From Psychromonas sp. SA13A (GTDB lineage: Bacteria; Pseudomonadota; Gammaproteobacteria; Enterobacterales; Psychromonadaceae), in assembly GCF_011378715.1 (NCBI RefSeq), contig NZ_WTKU01000002.1:1-64000 (forward strand): 64,000 nucleotides of DNA, in the 5' to 3' direction. The stretch's first letter is position 1; each line of letters begins with the position of its first letter. The notes below the pieces were generated by a model. The model did not search any database. It saw only the letters and a list, made by a program, of their open reading frames with translations, and had not been told where the DNA came from. Positions 24,769 through 34,063 of the stretch are shown piece after piece. The position numbers and the translations under genes are program-made.

Positions 24769-25578
24769 ATGTACAAATTAATCGCCTTAGATCTTGATGG
24801 CACCTTACTCAATAGCGATAAACAAATCTCTAGTGAAAATAAAGCTGCGATTAACGCTGCACGAGCAGAAGGAGTACGAGTCGTCCTAGTATCAGGTCGT
24901 CCAACGAGTGGCATGAGAGAGTCTTTAGAAGCGTTAAATATGTTGTCAGATGATGACTATGTATTAAGTTATAACGCTTCTGTAGTGCAAAAAGTAAAGA
25001 GTGAGACCATTATTCGTAGCCAGATATTGACAGGGCATGATGCGAAACAACTGGCTAATCTTGCTAAACAATTGGATATAAATATTCATGCTTTTTCACC
25101 TCAAAAAGGACTAATTACACCCGCTCATAATGATTACACCACTCATGAATCGGTAATAAATGGCGACACAATTACACTCATCGATTTTGAAGAGTTAACT
25201 GATGATGAAGCCATTTTAAAAGTAATGTTAGTGGATCATGCTGACAAATTATCTGCAGCTATTGCGCAATTACCTGCCGCTTTATATGAGCAGTTTACTA
25301 TTGTGCAAAGTGCTCCATTTTTCTTAGAATTTTTAAATAAAGACAGTAATAAAGGTATTGGGGTTAAAGCTTTAGCTGATCATTTATCAATTCCTGCTGA
25401 ACAGGTTATTTGTATGGGGGATGCTGGTAATGATTTTCATATGATCCAATATGCAGGGTTAGGTGTGGCAATGGGTAATGCGACCGATGATATTAAAGCA
25501 GTGGCAGACCACATTACCGTGACAAATGATCTGCATGGTGTTGCTAAAGTAATTAACGATTTTGTATTAAAGGTATAA
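24769..25578 (+). CDS. yidA: Cof-type HAD-IIB sugar-phosphatase (YidA-like)
   Basis: 269 residues. DLDGTLLN (Asp8 nucleophile, Asp10), VSGRP, and MGDAGNDFHMI (motif IV) define a type IIB HAD phosphatase; length and order match E. coli YidA (270), active on sugar phosphates. The ATG at 24769 has GGAG 6 bases upstream and is chosen over the ATG eight codons earlier. Confidence 0.88.
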   Translation: MYKLIALDLDGTLLNSDKQISSENKAAINAARAEGVRVVLVSGRPTSGMRESLEALNMLSDDDYVLSYNASVVQKVKSETIIRSQILTGHDAKQLANLAKQLDINIHAFSPQKGLITPAHNDYTTHESVINGDTITLIDFEELTDDEAILKVMLVDHADKLSAAIAQLPAALYEQFTIVQSAPFFLEFLNKDSNKGIGVKALADHLSIPAEQVICMGDAGNDFHMIQYAGLGVAMGNATDDIKAVADHITVTNDLHGVAKVINDFVLKV

Positions 25579-26028
25579 TCCAGCTATATCATTCTAAGTT
25601 AGATCTTAATCTTTATGCCTAATAGGTTTTACCTGGCAGGATGCTCGTTTGTAGTGGTACAGTAATTTTGAATGCTAGCGAGTGTAAATAATCTCACCTA
25701 CAAAAGAAAAATAATTGAGTGCATGCATAATAAGCATGCATTCTTATTCTCCTATGATTCACATCATTCTTATTCTCCTAAAGTTCATACCATGCCTAGT
25801 CTATGTGTTTGTAATAGCCAAGTTGTTATAACCAACTGTAATAGCCAAGCAATTATTGTTTAAATACGTATTCATTTATGATGCGAATCTAGGAAATATT
25901 AACGATAAATTGCTCTCAGTTACTTATTTGAAAATTCCTTGAAATACAAAAATACCAATTATGGTGTATATTGATACATTCTTACTGAATTCAAGAATTA
26001 ATACTTTAGATAATATCGAGCATTCTTT
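25579..26028. other. Intergenic region with small repeats
   Basis: About 450 bp. Contains the dispersed 24-bp repeat, a TGCATGC/GCATGCA hairpin at 25722-25742, and two short direct repeats (ATTCTTATTCTCCT twice; TGTAATAGCCAA twice). A 63-codon frame here is built on these repeats and has no ribosome site; not called as a gene. Confidence 0.5.
25643..25666 (+). repeat. Dispersed 24-bp repeat, copy 1
   Basis: GCTC, two variable bases, then TTGTAGTGGTACAGTAAT; 22 of 24 bases match the copy at 49404-49427. Both copies lie shortly downstream of a gene on the plus strand (65 bp after yidA, 33 bp after pepN). Function unknown. Confidence 0.6.
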
Positions 26029-27993
26029 GTGACCAACACTACTACAAAATTTGATAAAGACATGGACCGCGATGCAGCTATATTATTATATGGCAATGCA
26101 TTCGCTGGCCTTCTTATTACCTTTATTACTTCTACCTTTTTAGTATTTGCATTTACTTATCCTTCCGTTGAGCATTTCACGTTAGATTGGTGGTTCGTGA
26201 TGACTTTTGTTCTTTTAGTCAGGCTTGTCGATGTAGCATGGTGGAAAATAAAGTTACAAAATACTGAATTTGATGGTAAAAGATCTGTTTTATTTTTTGT
26301 CACAGGGGCAAATATAACTGCAGTTTTATGGGCTATCTATTTAGTACATAGTACAACCATGAATGAGGATATTGAAGTAGCAACCACTATTATCGCTATT
26401 GCTTCTATGGCTGGTGGCTCTGTTGCTGTACTTACTGCGCATAAATTTACGGTCATGTTTTACCCTTTGATATTGTTACTACCGGGTTCAATTTCGCTAC
26501 TTTTATCTGATAAATATAATTTTCAATTACTCGGTGTATTAGGGATCTCTTTTACTCTGGTGATCATCGTTATTGCTAGAAAGTCTGCTGACTTTACGCG
26601 ACATACACTTTTTTTAAAAAATCAAAATGCTAACCTAATTCTCCGTATGGAAGAGAAAGTGAAGCAACGAACTCAAAAAATTTATGAACTATCAAACCTT
26701 GACCCTTTAACTCATTTATATAATCGTACTGCCTTCCTAAACCAGCTAAAGCAATTAACAACAACCAACAGTTCTCCTTTTGCACTACTGTTTATTGATT
26801 TAGATGGTTTTAAAAAAATAAACGATAGCATTGGCCATAAAGCTGGAGATGAAATATTACGAAAAACTGCTGAGCGGTTAAAAGTATTTATGCTTAATTC
26901 ACCGCTATTGTGTCGATGGGGTGGGGATGAATTTTTAGTTATATTTGAAGAGTATGATCCCGAACTTATCGTTAAAAATGCGAAGCAATTAATAGACGTT
27001 TTATCTCAACCTATTGCTATTGAAAATAGTATTTTGTCGGTTGGTGCGACCATAGGTGTTGCGCTTTATCCACAACAAGCCAATACAGAGGAACGTCTTA
27101 TTCAATTTGCTGATATGGCAATGTATTATCAAAAAAAACAGATGCGATCGACTGTGGGTATTTTTTCAGAGCAAATGGAAAAGCTTTATTCCTACGAGCT
27201 ACATTTAAAAAATGGCCTGTCTAAAGCAATTGAAATGCAACAACTTCGTTTGGTCTATCAACCTATTCTATCTGCGCAAGGGCTTAATGTGGTTTCTTTT
27301 GAAGCGTTATTAAGGTGGCAAATTGATGGAGAAAATATCCCACCAGATAATTTTATTGGTATTGCTGAACAATATGGGTTGATCCATGAAGTTGGGGCGT
27401 GGGTATTACAAACCGCTTGTGCACAAGCAACACAATGGCAGTCCGAACAATCACTTGCTATTTGTGTAAATGTCTCGGTGATCCAACTCCAAGATGCTGG
27501 GTTTATAAACATCGTTAAGGATGCATTAAATAACAGCAAATTAGTACCTGAGCGGTTGTATATAGAAATTACTGAGTCTGTTTTTGCGTCTGATATTGTG
27601 TTTATAGAGGAACAGATTAAGCAGCTTCAAACAATGGGAATTAAAGTCTCGATTGATGATTTTGGCACTGGCTATTCTTCACTTTCCGTTATGCAAAACT
27701 TAGCCGTTAATATGGTTAAAATAGACAAATCATTCGTGGATAACATAGATTGTCATGGTGGGGCCATTATCTCTGCAGTGATGCATATTGCTGCCACACT
27801 CGGTTTCTCGGTAGTCGCTGAAGGTGTAGAAACCGAGGCACAAGCCGATGCTTTATTAAAACTTGGTGTACATTATGTGCAAGGCTATAAATACTCCAAA
27901 CCGATAGAAAGTAAGCAAGTTAATGATTATTTGCAAAGTAATTTTAATCTACTCTCCACAGACTCCAATAAAATTGCTAATTCAACTGAGTGA
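26029..27993 (+). CDS. Membrane GGDEF-EAL cyclic-di-GMP enzyme
   Basis: 654 residues: six or so membrane helices (about 20-185), a short coiled coil (MEEKVKQRTQKIYEL), GGDEF (DPLTHLYNRTAF, FIDLDGFKKIND, RWGGDEF) and EAL (EALLRW, VNVS, IEITESVF, SIDDFGTGYSS, KIDKSFV, AEGVET, QGYKYSKP). Both active sites look intact, so it may make and degrade cyclic-di-GMP; no RxxD I-site is found before GGDEF. GTG start with GAG 8 bases upstream. No accessory sensory domain apart from the membrane region. Confidence 0.9.
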   Translation: MTNTTTKFDKDMDRDAAILLYGNAFAGLLITFITSTFLVFAFTYPSVEHFTLDWWFVMTFVLLVRLVDVAWWKIKLQNTEFDGKRSVLFFVTGANITAVLWAIYLVHSTTMNEDIEVATTIIAIASMAGGSVAVLTAHKFTVMFYPLILLLPGSISLLLSDKYNFQLLGVLGISFTLVIIVIARKSADFTRHTLFLKNQNANLILRMEEKVKQRTQKIYELSNLDPLTHLYNRTAFLNQLKQLTTTNSSPFALLFIDLDGFKKINDSIGHKAGDEILRKTAERLKVFMLNSPLLCRWGGDEFLVIFEEYDPELIVKNAKQLIDVLSQPIAIENSILSVGATIGVALYPQQANTEERLIQFADMAMYYQKKQMRSTVGIFSEQMEKLYSYELHLKNGLSKAIEMQQLRLVYQPILSAQGLNVVSFEALLRWQIDGENIPPDNFIGIAEQYGLIHEVGAWVLQTACAQATQWQSEQSLAICVNVSVIQLQDAGFINIVKDALNNSKLVPERLYIEITESVFASDIVFIEEQIKQLQTMGIKVSIDDFGTGYSSLSVMQNLAVNMVKIDKSFVDNIDCHGGAIISAVMHIAATLGFSVVAEGVETEAQADALLKLGVHYVQGYKYSKPIESKQVNDYLQSNFNLLSTDSNKIANSTE

Positions 27994-28262
27994 AGTCATT
28001 AATTCTAAGAATAATTATTAATAGCGCTCATGTAACTTATACAGACTATTTAACCTATACGGGCAATTGGAAGTAACTGTTTTTTCTTTTTTCTGTATCA
28101 CATCAAAGTAATCTGACTAATACCCCTGATCATTATTATCTGATTATTATTATCTGCTCATTCCGTTTAATTTGATTTTTATTTTTTGCTTTATTGAGCA
28201 CAAAGGAACATGCTTAATGCAGTAAAGTTATTTGAGATTGGTAAGATATCTGGGAGATAGAT

Positions 28263-30317
28263 ATGTTTTTAACTTGTGATGGTGTTCCTGACAAATTAGG
28301 CGTTACATTTACCTCTGAAGGTGCAAATTTTTGTGTTTATGCTCGTCTTGCTAAAACAGTAGAATTAATCTTTTTCGATCATAAAGATGCACTGTTACCT
28401 TCTCATGTTTTTGAATTATCTGATGTAGATAATAGAACGGCCTTTTATTGGCACATTTTTGTAAAAGGTGTAAAAGCTGGGCAATTATATGGTTTTCGTG
28501 TTGATGGCCCTTATCGACCGAATAAGAAAGTAAATTTTTATCCTAAAAAAATATTACTCGACCCTTATGCTTTATTAGTTGAACGAGGCGATAATTTTTC
28601 TCGCGATGCTGCACTTGGACAACATGCAAATGTTGATAAATGCTTAAAGGGTGTTGTTGTTGATATTGATAATTATGACTGGGAAGATGATTGTCATCCA
28701 CGTCATACTTTTGCAAAAACAGTTATTTATGAAATGCATGTGGGTGGATTCACACGTCATCCAAGCTCTGGATTGGATCAAGATAAACGAGGCACCTACG
28801 CAGGCATTATAGAAAAAATACCGTATCTACAAAAATTAGGCATTACAGCTGTAGAGCTAATGCCTGTTTATCAATTTGACCCTAACGAGCACCATGCTGG
28901 CTTAGTAAATTATTGGGGTTATAGCCCCATCTCTTTATTTTCAATACACCGTGAATACAGTGCGGATAAATCTTTGCTTGGGCCAATCAATGAGTTTCGA
29001 GATATGGTCAAAGCATTACATGCCGCCGATATAGAAGTGATTTTAGACGTAGTTTATAACCATACAGCAGAAGGCGACTTGCAAGGTCCGACTTATTCAT
29101 TTCGCGGGTTTGATAGTTCAGATTATTATATTTTATCGCAAGATAAGAAACATTATATGAACTACAGCGGTTGTGGTAATACGCTAAATGGCACTCATTC
29201 AGTGGTACGCCGCATGATCATTGACAGCTTGCACTTTTGGGTTGAAAAAATGCATATCGATGGCTTCAGATTTGATTTAGCATCAATTTTATCGCGAGAT
29301 GAATTAGGACAGCCGATGCTAAGCCCGCCTACATTGTGGAGTATCGATACTGATCCGATCCTTTCTCCGGTTAAATTAATTGCAGAAGCATGGGATGCAG
29401 GTGGCCTTTACCAAGTTGGCAGTTTAGCTGGACAGCGTTGGCGAGAATGGAATGGGCACTTCCGTGATGATGTACGTCGCTTTGTCAAAGGTGATAACGG
29501 CATGATCAAACAGTTTGTAGCTCGCTTAATTGGCAGTCCAGATATTTATGGAGATCGCTCTCTTGAACCTGCTAAATCGATTAACTTTATTACTTGTCAT
29601 GATGGTTTTACCTTGGCTGATTTGGTTAGTTATAACGACAAACACAATCAAGAAAATGGTGAAAATAATAAAGATGGTTGTGACCATAACTTTAGTTGGA
29701 ATCATGGAGTAGAAGGCGAAACGGATGACCCGGAAATTTTAAGGTTACGTGCTCAACAAATGAAAAATATGATGGTGATTAACTTGTTATCCTTGGGCAC
29801 TCCGATGTTATTGATGGGCGACGAAATAGGACGAACACAAAAAGGCAATAATAATGGCTATTGTCAGGATAATATTGATTTTTGGCTTGATTGGACTGAC
29901 CTTGAAAAAAATAGTGAACAATTTCGTTTTACTAAAGCGTTACTGGATCAACGTTCAATGTTGGAACTGGTTTGTTTTGATGAGACAAACCGAAATTCAT
30001 TACATGACATTATCGCGCAGGCCGGTATCAGTTGGCATGGAATAAAACTTAATAAACCGAATTGGAGTGATGACTCACATGCGATTGCACTAGAAAGTCA
30101 GCATCCTCATTGTGGTAGTGTTTCATATGTCATTTTTAATGCTTATTGGGAAGAATTACATTTCGAATTACCTACTTCCCCTTCAGGGAAATGGTTACGA
30201 GCGGTGGATACGGCTTTGAGTGGTGGAAAAGATATACATATTGAAGGTGATAAAAAGTACTGGTTCAAGGATAGCTACTTAGCTGCACCTCGGTCAGTTG
30301 TTATTTTGACAAGTTAA
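28263..30317 (+). CDS. glgX: Glycogen debranching enzyme
   Basis: 684 residues. N-terminal carbohydrate-binding module 48 (GVTFTSEGANFCVYARLA), then GH13 amylase barrel: YEMHVGGFTRHPSSG, DVVYNHTAEGD, GFRFDLASIL (nucleophile Asp, about 338), LIAEAWDAGG (acid/base Glu, about 374), CHDGFTLADLVSYNDKHN (third Asp, about 444), and the C-terminal sheet domain. Length and motifs match GlgX, which removes short branches left by glycogen phosphorylase. No other glycogen genes are adjacent; it appears to be a single-gene unit. GGGAGATAGATATG gives a fair ribosome site. Confidence 0.93.
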   Translation: MFLTCDGVPDKLGVTFTSEGANFCVYARLAKTVELIFFDHKDALLPSHVFELSDVDNRTAFYWHIFVKGVKAGQLYGFRVDGPYRPNKKVNFYPKKILLDPYALLVERGDNFSRDAALGQHANVDKCLKGVVVDIDNYDWEDDCHPRHTFAKTVIYEMHVGGFTRHPSSGLDQDKRGTYAGIIEKIPYLQKLGITAVELMPVYQFDPNEHHAGLVNYWGYSPISLFSIHREYSADKSLLGPINEFRDMVKALHAADIEVILDVVYNHTAEGDLQGPTYSFRGFDSSDYYILSQDKKHYMNYSGCGNTLNGTHSVVRRMIIDSLHFWVEKMHIDGFRFDLASILSRDELGQPMLSPPTLWSIDTDPILSPVKLIAEAWDAGGLYQVGSLAGQRWREWNGHFRDDVRRFVKGDNGMIKQFVARLIGSPDIYGDRSLEPAKSINFITCHDGFTLADLVSYNDKHNQENGENNKDGCDHNFSWNHGVEGETDDPEILRLRAQQMKNMMVINLLSLGTPMLLMGDEIGRTQKGNNNGYCQDNIDFWLDWTDLEKNSEQFRFTKALLDQRSMLELVCFDETNRNSLHDIIAQAGISWHGIKLNKPNWSDDSHAIALESQHPHCGSVSYVIFNAYWEELHFELPTSPSGKWLRAVDTALSGGKDIHIEGDKKYWFKDSYLAAPRSVVILTS

Positions 30318-30393
30318 AGAGCGATTTTAGTGTTTTGTGTTAAACATCGATTCTCGAGTCAGGTGATACTTCCTAAACTGGCACTTGCTCGAT

Positions 30394-30424
30394 GCAAAGA
30401 CTAAAAAGGGGGGGTAGTCTTTGC
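30394..30424. repeat. Inverted repeat with G-rich loop after glgX
   Basis: Perfect 10-bp arms GCAAAGACTA/TAGTCTTTGC with an 11-base loop containing seven consecutive G, 77 bp after the glgX stop. It could end the glgX transcript, although no uridine run follows. Confidence 0.55.
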
Positions 30425-30521
30425 TAGTTGTTTTGGTGTAAAACGCTTGGTTGTAGGGGTAATGCACCGATAAATGTTAACGACGTTGCATGGGTATAAA
30501 CGTGAGTACCAGTATAAACAA

Positions 30522-30550
30522 TATAACGTTATTCACGGATTAACGTTATA
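30522..30550. promoter_or_regulatory. Perfect 10-bp inverted repeat, possible operator
   Basis: TATAACGTTA/TAACGTTATA with a 9-base spacer (TTCACGGAT). AT-rich symmetric arms suggest a protein-binding dyad upstream of the 30916 gene, though it is 366 bp away. Confidence 0.4.
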
Positions 30551-30915
30551 AAGCGAACCGCACTATAATTACTTTTCAAAACTGCAATAGTCGCTAATCT
30601 TTTCTCTTGGTATTGCTAGTCGTTATAATATTTTGTTCCTAAGTATAATTAACTTTAATAACAGCATCAGGCGCTAGGCTAGTCCCCCTAGGTTGTCTGT
30701 TATTGATAAAAAACTTCACTTTTCAATGACTGTAAGTTATTGCTATTTCATGTTAGTTTCATTTCGTTCAGGTTAAAAATGTCTATTGGATCATTATCAT
30801 TTCAAACACATTTTTAATGTTATCGATACTGCAAAGTAAGTCGGCACTGCAATTTAAATCGCTACTGTATAACCTAAATAAGAACAACAACTAAATCGAT
30901 ATCAATTGAGGAATT

Positions 30916-31215
30916 ATGACCAACACAGTCACCAATAAGAGCATATTTAGTAGTAAACTATTTTCTATTAATTATGTCACTTACCCTATTAACCACAGTG
31001 TGATGGAACATATTGATTTGGTAGAAAAAGGACGTTATTACAAACTTAATTTTATATTACGACAGCCTAAGGTGGGAGGGGTGTTTAAGTGTGCTAAGAG
31101 TATTATTAATGTAGCCAACCGCATCTATTTATTTCGCCCTGATTTATACCCCCATAGCGTTTCAAAAATTGAATCCGGTAAGCGAGTATTACTCAGTTTT
31201 GCTTTACACGTTTAG
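30916..31215 (+). CDS. Small protein of unknown function
   Basis: 99 residues starting MTNTVTNKSIFSSKLFSINY, with no signal peptide or membrane helix and a basic overall composition (KCAKSI, RPDLYPHSVSKIESGKRVL). GAGGAATT sits directly before the ATG, so translation is likely. The C-terminal LLSFALHV is hydrophobic and phenylalanine/aromatic residues are spread as in a small beta-rich domain. No family recognised and no close neighbour on either side. Confidence 0.6.
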   Translation: MTNTVTNKSIFSSKLFSINYVTYPINHSVMEHIDLVEKGRYYKLNFILRQPKVGGVFKCAKSIINVANRIYLFRPDLYPHSVSKIESGKRVLLSFALHV

Positions 31216-31526
31216 GTGGAAACACTAAGGCTCTGAAAGATGTAAGTGTATTAGCAACGTGGCTTTAATTAGAAATAGCTCAATTAGCAACATGATTAAA
31301 GTCACTGACACTTCTACCTGTACATTGAGCTTGTAAAATTAGCTTGTTTAGTCTGGAACTGTGCTTATGTTTACTTTTTTGTACTTTACTAAAATGTAGA
31401 TTAGTAAATATTTACCAGTTAGCTTTCACGTTAATTACTTATGATCTGAATCTAAGTGCTCAATGGCATCTGTGAATAGCTCTAATTTATAACTTAATAA
31501 ATTCTTCATGTTGCACTTCAAGTTAA
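31216..31526. other. Convergent intergenic region
   Basis: About 310 bp between the convergent 30916 gene and the cupin gene. No gene, repeat or convincing terminator seen. Confidence 0.45.
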
Positions 31527-32219
31527 TTATACTTTCTCAATCCGTTCTATCTGTTTATCAACATCGGTTAAGTGGCCTGTTTTTATCCATACTTTTGCTC
31601 CTTCAGGGCCGGCTTTTGCGTTAAACTCTCCCTTTACCGGTATTCGTAACCAACTGTGTTTTATTAATTTATCGTTCTGCTCTGATAATGCGCCTGCGAG
31701 TACTAGTAACTCTGCACCTCCCTCAACCTTCATATTGACTTCACTATCAGGCGAAAAGTACAACAAACTTACCTCTTCATAATTATCTTTGTAAAGTGGG
31801 GTTACATAGACTCCTTTATGATCAGGGTGTGCAACTTGCCCCATAAATTGTGTTTGTAATCGCACATGAGTTCTATCTTCAGGTTGAAATTGCCACAACT
31901 TAACTAACATTATGCAACCTGTTTCTGAACGAGGTTGGTGTTTAGATTGTGGGGGATTTCTTATATATGATCCCGTTGGAAAACTACCATGTTCATCTTG
32001 AAATGTGCCTTCAAGTACCAGAAATTCTTCACCACCTGTATGTACATGTGCAGAAAATTCACTTCCAGGTGCGTAGCGTACGATAGTAGTCGCTCGAGCA
32101 ACTTCATCTCCAACTCTATCAAGCGGTCTTCTATTAACACCTATCATCGGAGATGACAGCCATTCAAGTGATTCGCTATGTACAACTTTACGTTGGCTAA
32201 AATCTGCTGATATTTTCAT
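31527..32219 (-). CDS. ChrR-like double-cupin protein without anti-sigma domain
   Basis: 230 residues with two cupin barrels: first with SAHVHTGGEEFLVLEGTF and GSYIRNPP, second ending in SWLRIPVKGEF. The first resembles the C-terminal metal-binding cupin of ChrR, the anti-sigma partner of the singlet-oxygen sigma factor RpoE. The N-terminal zinc anti-sigma domain of ChrR is missing, and no sigma gene is adjacent, so it is more likely an enzyme or metal/ROS sensor. Two ATGs are available; the one at 32219 is 6 bases from AGGA, the first (32225) touches it. A palindrome 84-103 bp upstream may regulate it. Confidence 0.78.
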   Translation of the reverse strand: MKISADFSQRKVVHSESLEWLSSPMIGVNRRPLDRVGDEVARATTIVRYAPGSEFSAHVHTGGEEFLVLEGTFQDEHGSFPTGSYIRNPPQSKHQPRSETGCIMLVKLWQFQPEDRTHVRLQTQFMGQVAHPDHKGVYVTPLYKDNYEEVSLLYFSPDSEVNMKVEGGAELLVLAGALSEQNDKLIKHSWLRIPVKGEFNAKAGPEGAKVWIKTGHLTDVDKQIERIEKV

Positions 32220-32308
32220 TTTCATTCCTATTTTCGATTCTTAAATTAAACCAATCATAATAGCGATGCAACCTATTTTACTGGCTCGAATCACTTTTTT
32301 TATTACTT

Positions 32309-32322
32309 TTTTACATGTAAAA
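32309..32322. promoter_or_regulatory. 14-bp perfect palindrome upstream of ChrR-like cupin
   Basis: TTTTACATGTAAAA, followed at once by a second ACATGT core (AACATGTG). Located about 90 bp before the cupin start, a plausible operator for an unknown regulator. Confidence 0.4.
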
Positions 32323-32364
32323 CATGTGTTTACGTTAATTTAAACATCTAATAAAAAGTAAGGC

Positions 32365-32396
32365 ATACTAACTATGTTAGCTAATATAGTTAGTAT
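32365..32396. repeat. 32-bp near-perfect palindrome
   Basis: Outer arms ATACTAACTAT (32365-32375) and ATAGTTAGTAT (32386-32396) are perfect complements, and the centre TTAGCTAA is itself palindromic; only one symmetric pair (G/T) fails. It lies 80 bp past the GST stop (minus strand), five bases from a 14-bp tandem array. On the minus strand TTACTTTTTATT follows shortly, so it may terminate GST transcription, or be an operator. Confidence 0.7.
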
Positions 32397-32400
32397 CATT

Positions 32401-32461
32401 GGTATTAAAATACTGGTATTAAAATACTGGTATTAAAATACTGGTATTAAAATACTGGTAT
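32401..32461. repeat. 14-bp tandem repeat, four perfect copies
   Basis: Unit GGTATTAAAATACT repeated four times without change (32401-32456), with a partial fifth (GGTAT). Each unit contains a small GTATT/AATAC dyad. It lies directly before the GST gene's 3' end, non-coding, and should be variable in copy number between strains. Confidence 0.85.
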
Positions 32462-32478
32462 GAAAAAATCGTTAAAGA

Positions 32479-33105
32479 TCAACATACCGACATAACACTT
32501 GCTCGTTTTGACAGATTTTCTTGCCATTGCAGTAAAGATGTTAATTCACTAGGGATAGAAATTTGTGCGAACCCTGCAAAAATTAACCCAGCAAATAACG
32601 TGATATCAGCGACAGTAAAGGTATCGCCGGCGACATAATCTGATTTTGCTAATACGTTATTGAAATAAACCATATTGTGTAGTGCTTTTTTACCTTGCTT
32701 CTGACCCCATTCTGCATTTTGATAGGTTTCTAATGTTGGACCTAAGCCATCGGTTGCATGATGAAAGTAGGTAGCAGCTGCATCCAATACATTTTCCTCT
32801 GCACGTTTTTGCATCATACTAATTACTGCACGTTGTTTTGGCGTTGTACCGGTTAATGAAGTGCCAGAAAATTCTGCATCAATGTACTCAATGATGGCGG
32901 AACATTCTGAGATATAAGTGCCATCATCTAATTCAAGCAGTGGAACAGTGCCCTGCGGATTCTTCTCTAAAAAGGCGTCGCTACGGTGTTCGCCATTCAT
33001 TATATCAACTGGGATGAACTCAACCTTATCTAGCGCATTTTTTTCTGCTAAAGCAATACGAACACGAAGGGGATTAGGGAAGTTTGCTACGTCATAAATT
33101 TTCAT
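32479..33105 (-). CDS. Glutathione S-transferase family protein
   Basis: 208 residues. N-terminal thioredoxin-like domain (MKIYDVANFPNPLRVRIALAE, NPQGTVPLLELDDGTYISECSAIIEYID, with the cis-Pro and the SECSAI glutathione site) and C-terminal all-helical domain (DTFTVADITLFAG). It conjugates or reduces electrophiles in the cytoplasm. AAGGAAA lies 5 bases before the ATG. The promoter region contains a palindrome, and a TetR gene is divergent, so it is probably derepressed by an electrophilic or toxic compound. Confidence 0.9.
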   Translation of the reverse strand: MKIYDVANFPNPLRVRIALAEKNALDKVEFIPVDIMNGEHRSDAFLEKNPQGTVPLLELDDGTYISECSAIIEYIDAEFSGTSLTGTTPKQRAVISMMQKRAEENVLDAAATYFHHATDGLGPTLETYQNAEWGQKQGKKALHNMVYFNNVLAKSDYVAGDTFTVADITLFAGLIFAGFAQISIPSELTSLLQWQENLSKRASVMSVC

Positions 33106-33144
33106 GGGGTTTCCTTTATAAGTTTATACTACAATGTTTTTACT

Positions 33145-33166
33145 TTACCTATCTATCGATAGGTAA
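33145..33166. promoter_or_regulatory. TetR operator candidate
   Basis: TTACCTAT-N6-ATAGGTAA, 8-bp perfect arms with CTATCG between, 40-60 bp upstream of the GST ATG and in the GST/TetR intergenic region. Size and symmetry fit a TetR dimer site. Confidence 0.65.
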
Positions 33167-33305
33167 GTTATATTATTAAATTTACCTTAAGTCAACATTT
33201 AAAATAATATGAGTTAACAATAGAATGCAGCTAAAGCATTAAAACCCCTTGTAAATAAGGATCGACTGGCCGATAATTTCTTTCTAATTAATAGGAAATT
33301 TGATA

Positions 33306-33824
33306 ATGAGTAAAAAAGAAGCACTTTTAAAAGCGGCGGAAAATAAAGTTCGTCTTGGTGGTTATAATAATTTTAGCTTTAGAGAACTGGCGAATGAGGT
33401 TGGCATTAAAAGTGCCAGTGTGCATTACCATTTTCCAACTAAAGCTGATTTAGGTGCCGCGCTTGCTCATCAATATACTAATTCTTTTTTATCTGCATTA
33501 GGTGAGCCTAACGAGATTAAAGAAAAAGGCCAAAATCCTATTGATATTTATACTGACCTTTTTCGACAGGCACTTTTAGAGGATGACAAAATGTGTCTAT
33601 GTGGTTTATTAGGTGCTCAGAGTGAAAGTTTACCCGATAAAGTGCGTTTAGAAGTTAAACGTTTTTTCGAACTAAATTTATCTTGGTTGCGAACAGCACA
33701 TAGCGCAAATAATGAACAAGATCCAGCTTATGCAGCTATCATGACAATGAGTGTGTTGGAAGGAGGAATGATGATCAGTAAGGCACTGAATGATCATAGT
33801 TATTTTAAGTTGCTAACTAAATAA
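33306..33824 (+). CDS. TetR-family transcriptional regulator
   Basis: 172 residues from the ATG at 33306 (a TTG two codons earlier is possible). Helix-turn-helix NFSFRELANEVGIKSASVHYHFPTKADL is the classic TetR N-terminus, with the C-terminal ligand domain typical of the YcdC/AcrR group (CLCGLLGAQSESLPDKV). Cys residues in KMCLCG could act in sensing. Divergent from the GST gene, whose promoter holds a matching palindrome. Confidence 0.9.
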   Translation: MSKKEALLKAAENKVRLGGYNNFSFRELANEVGIKSASVHYHFPTKADLGAALAHQYTNSFLSALGEPNEIKEKGQNPIDIYTDLFRQALLEDDKMCLCGLLGAQSESLPDKVRLEVKRFFELNLSWLRTAHSANNEQDPAYAAIMTMSVLEGGMMISKALNDHSYFKLLTK

Positions 33825-34063
33825 CTTCAATTTTGGATAAGCAAAGCGATACAACATCGTTATTTCCGCAGATTTCTTCGTTAAATAATCTCTCAATAAC
33901 CAGTTATTGCTTCAATAATTCGCCTTGAACTATGCAAAACTAACGGAACTGCATAACCAAAATAGCCATTAGCCCTCTGTGTCAGACTAGTTGGCTTCTC
34001 CGGAATTAATTTACGAAACCCATCTTCGGAACTGATCCCCAGAACTCTTGTTAAGTGTGCTTT

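Larger units (their letters stand above)
30318..30915. other. Intergenic region with two perfect inverted repeats
   Basis: About 600 bp between glgX and a small gene. Besides the two inverted repeats listed separately, it has a GCATGGGTATA match to the MITE-like end and a short CTAGG/CCTAG hairpin near 30676. No ORF was supported. Confidence 0.5.

Noticed and set aside
25672-25863. 63-codon open frame
   Set aside because: Built from local direct repeats, no ribosome site, no recognisable domain.
32401-32461. Possible CRISPR-like array
   Set aside because: Units are 14 bp, contiguous, without spacers; it is a simple tandem repeat.
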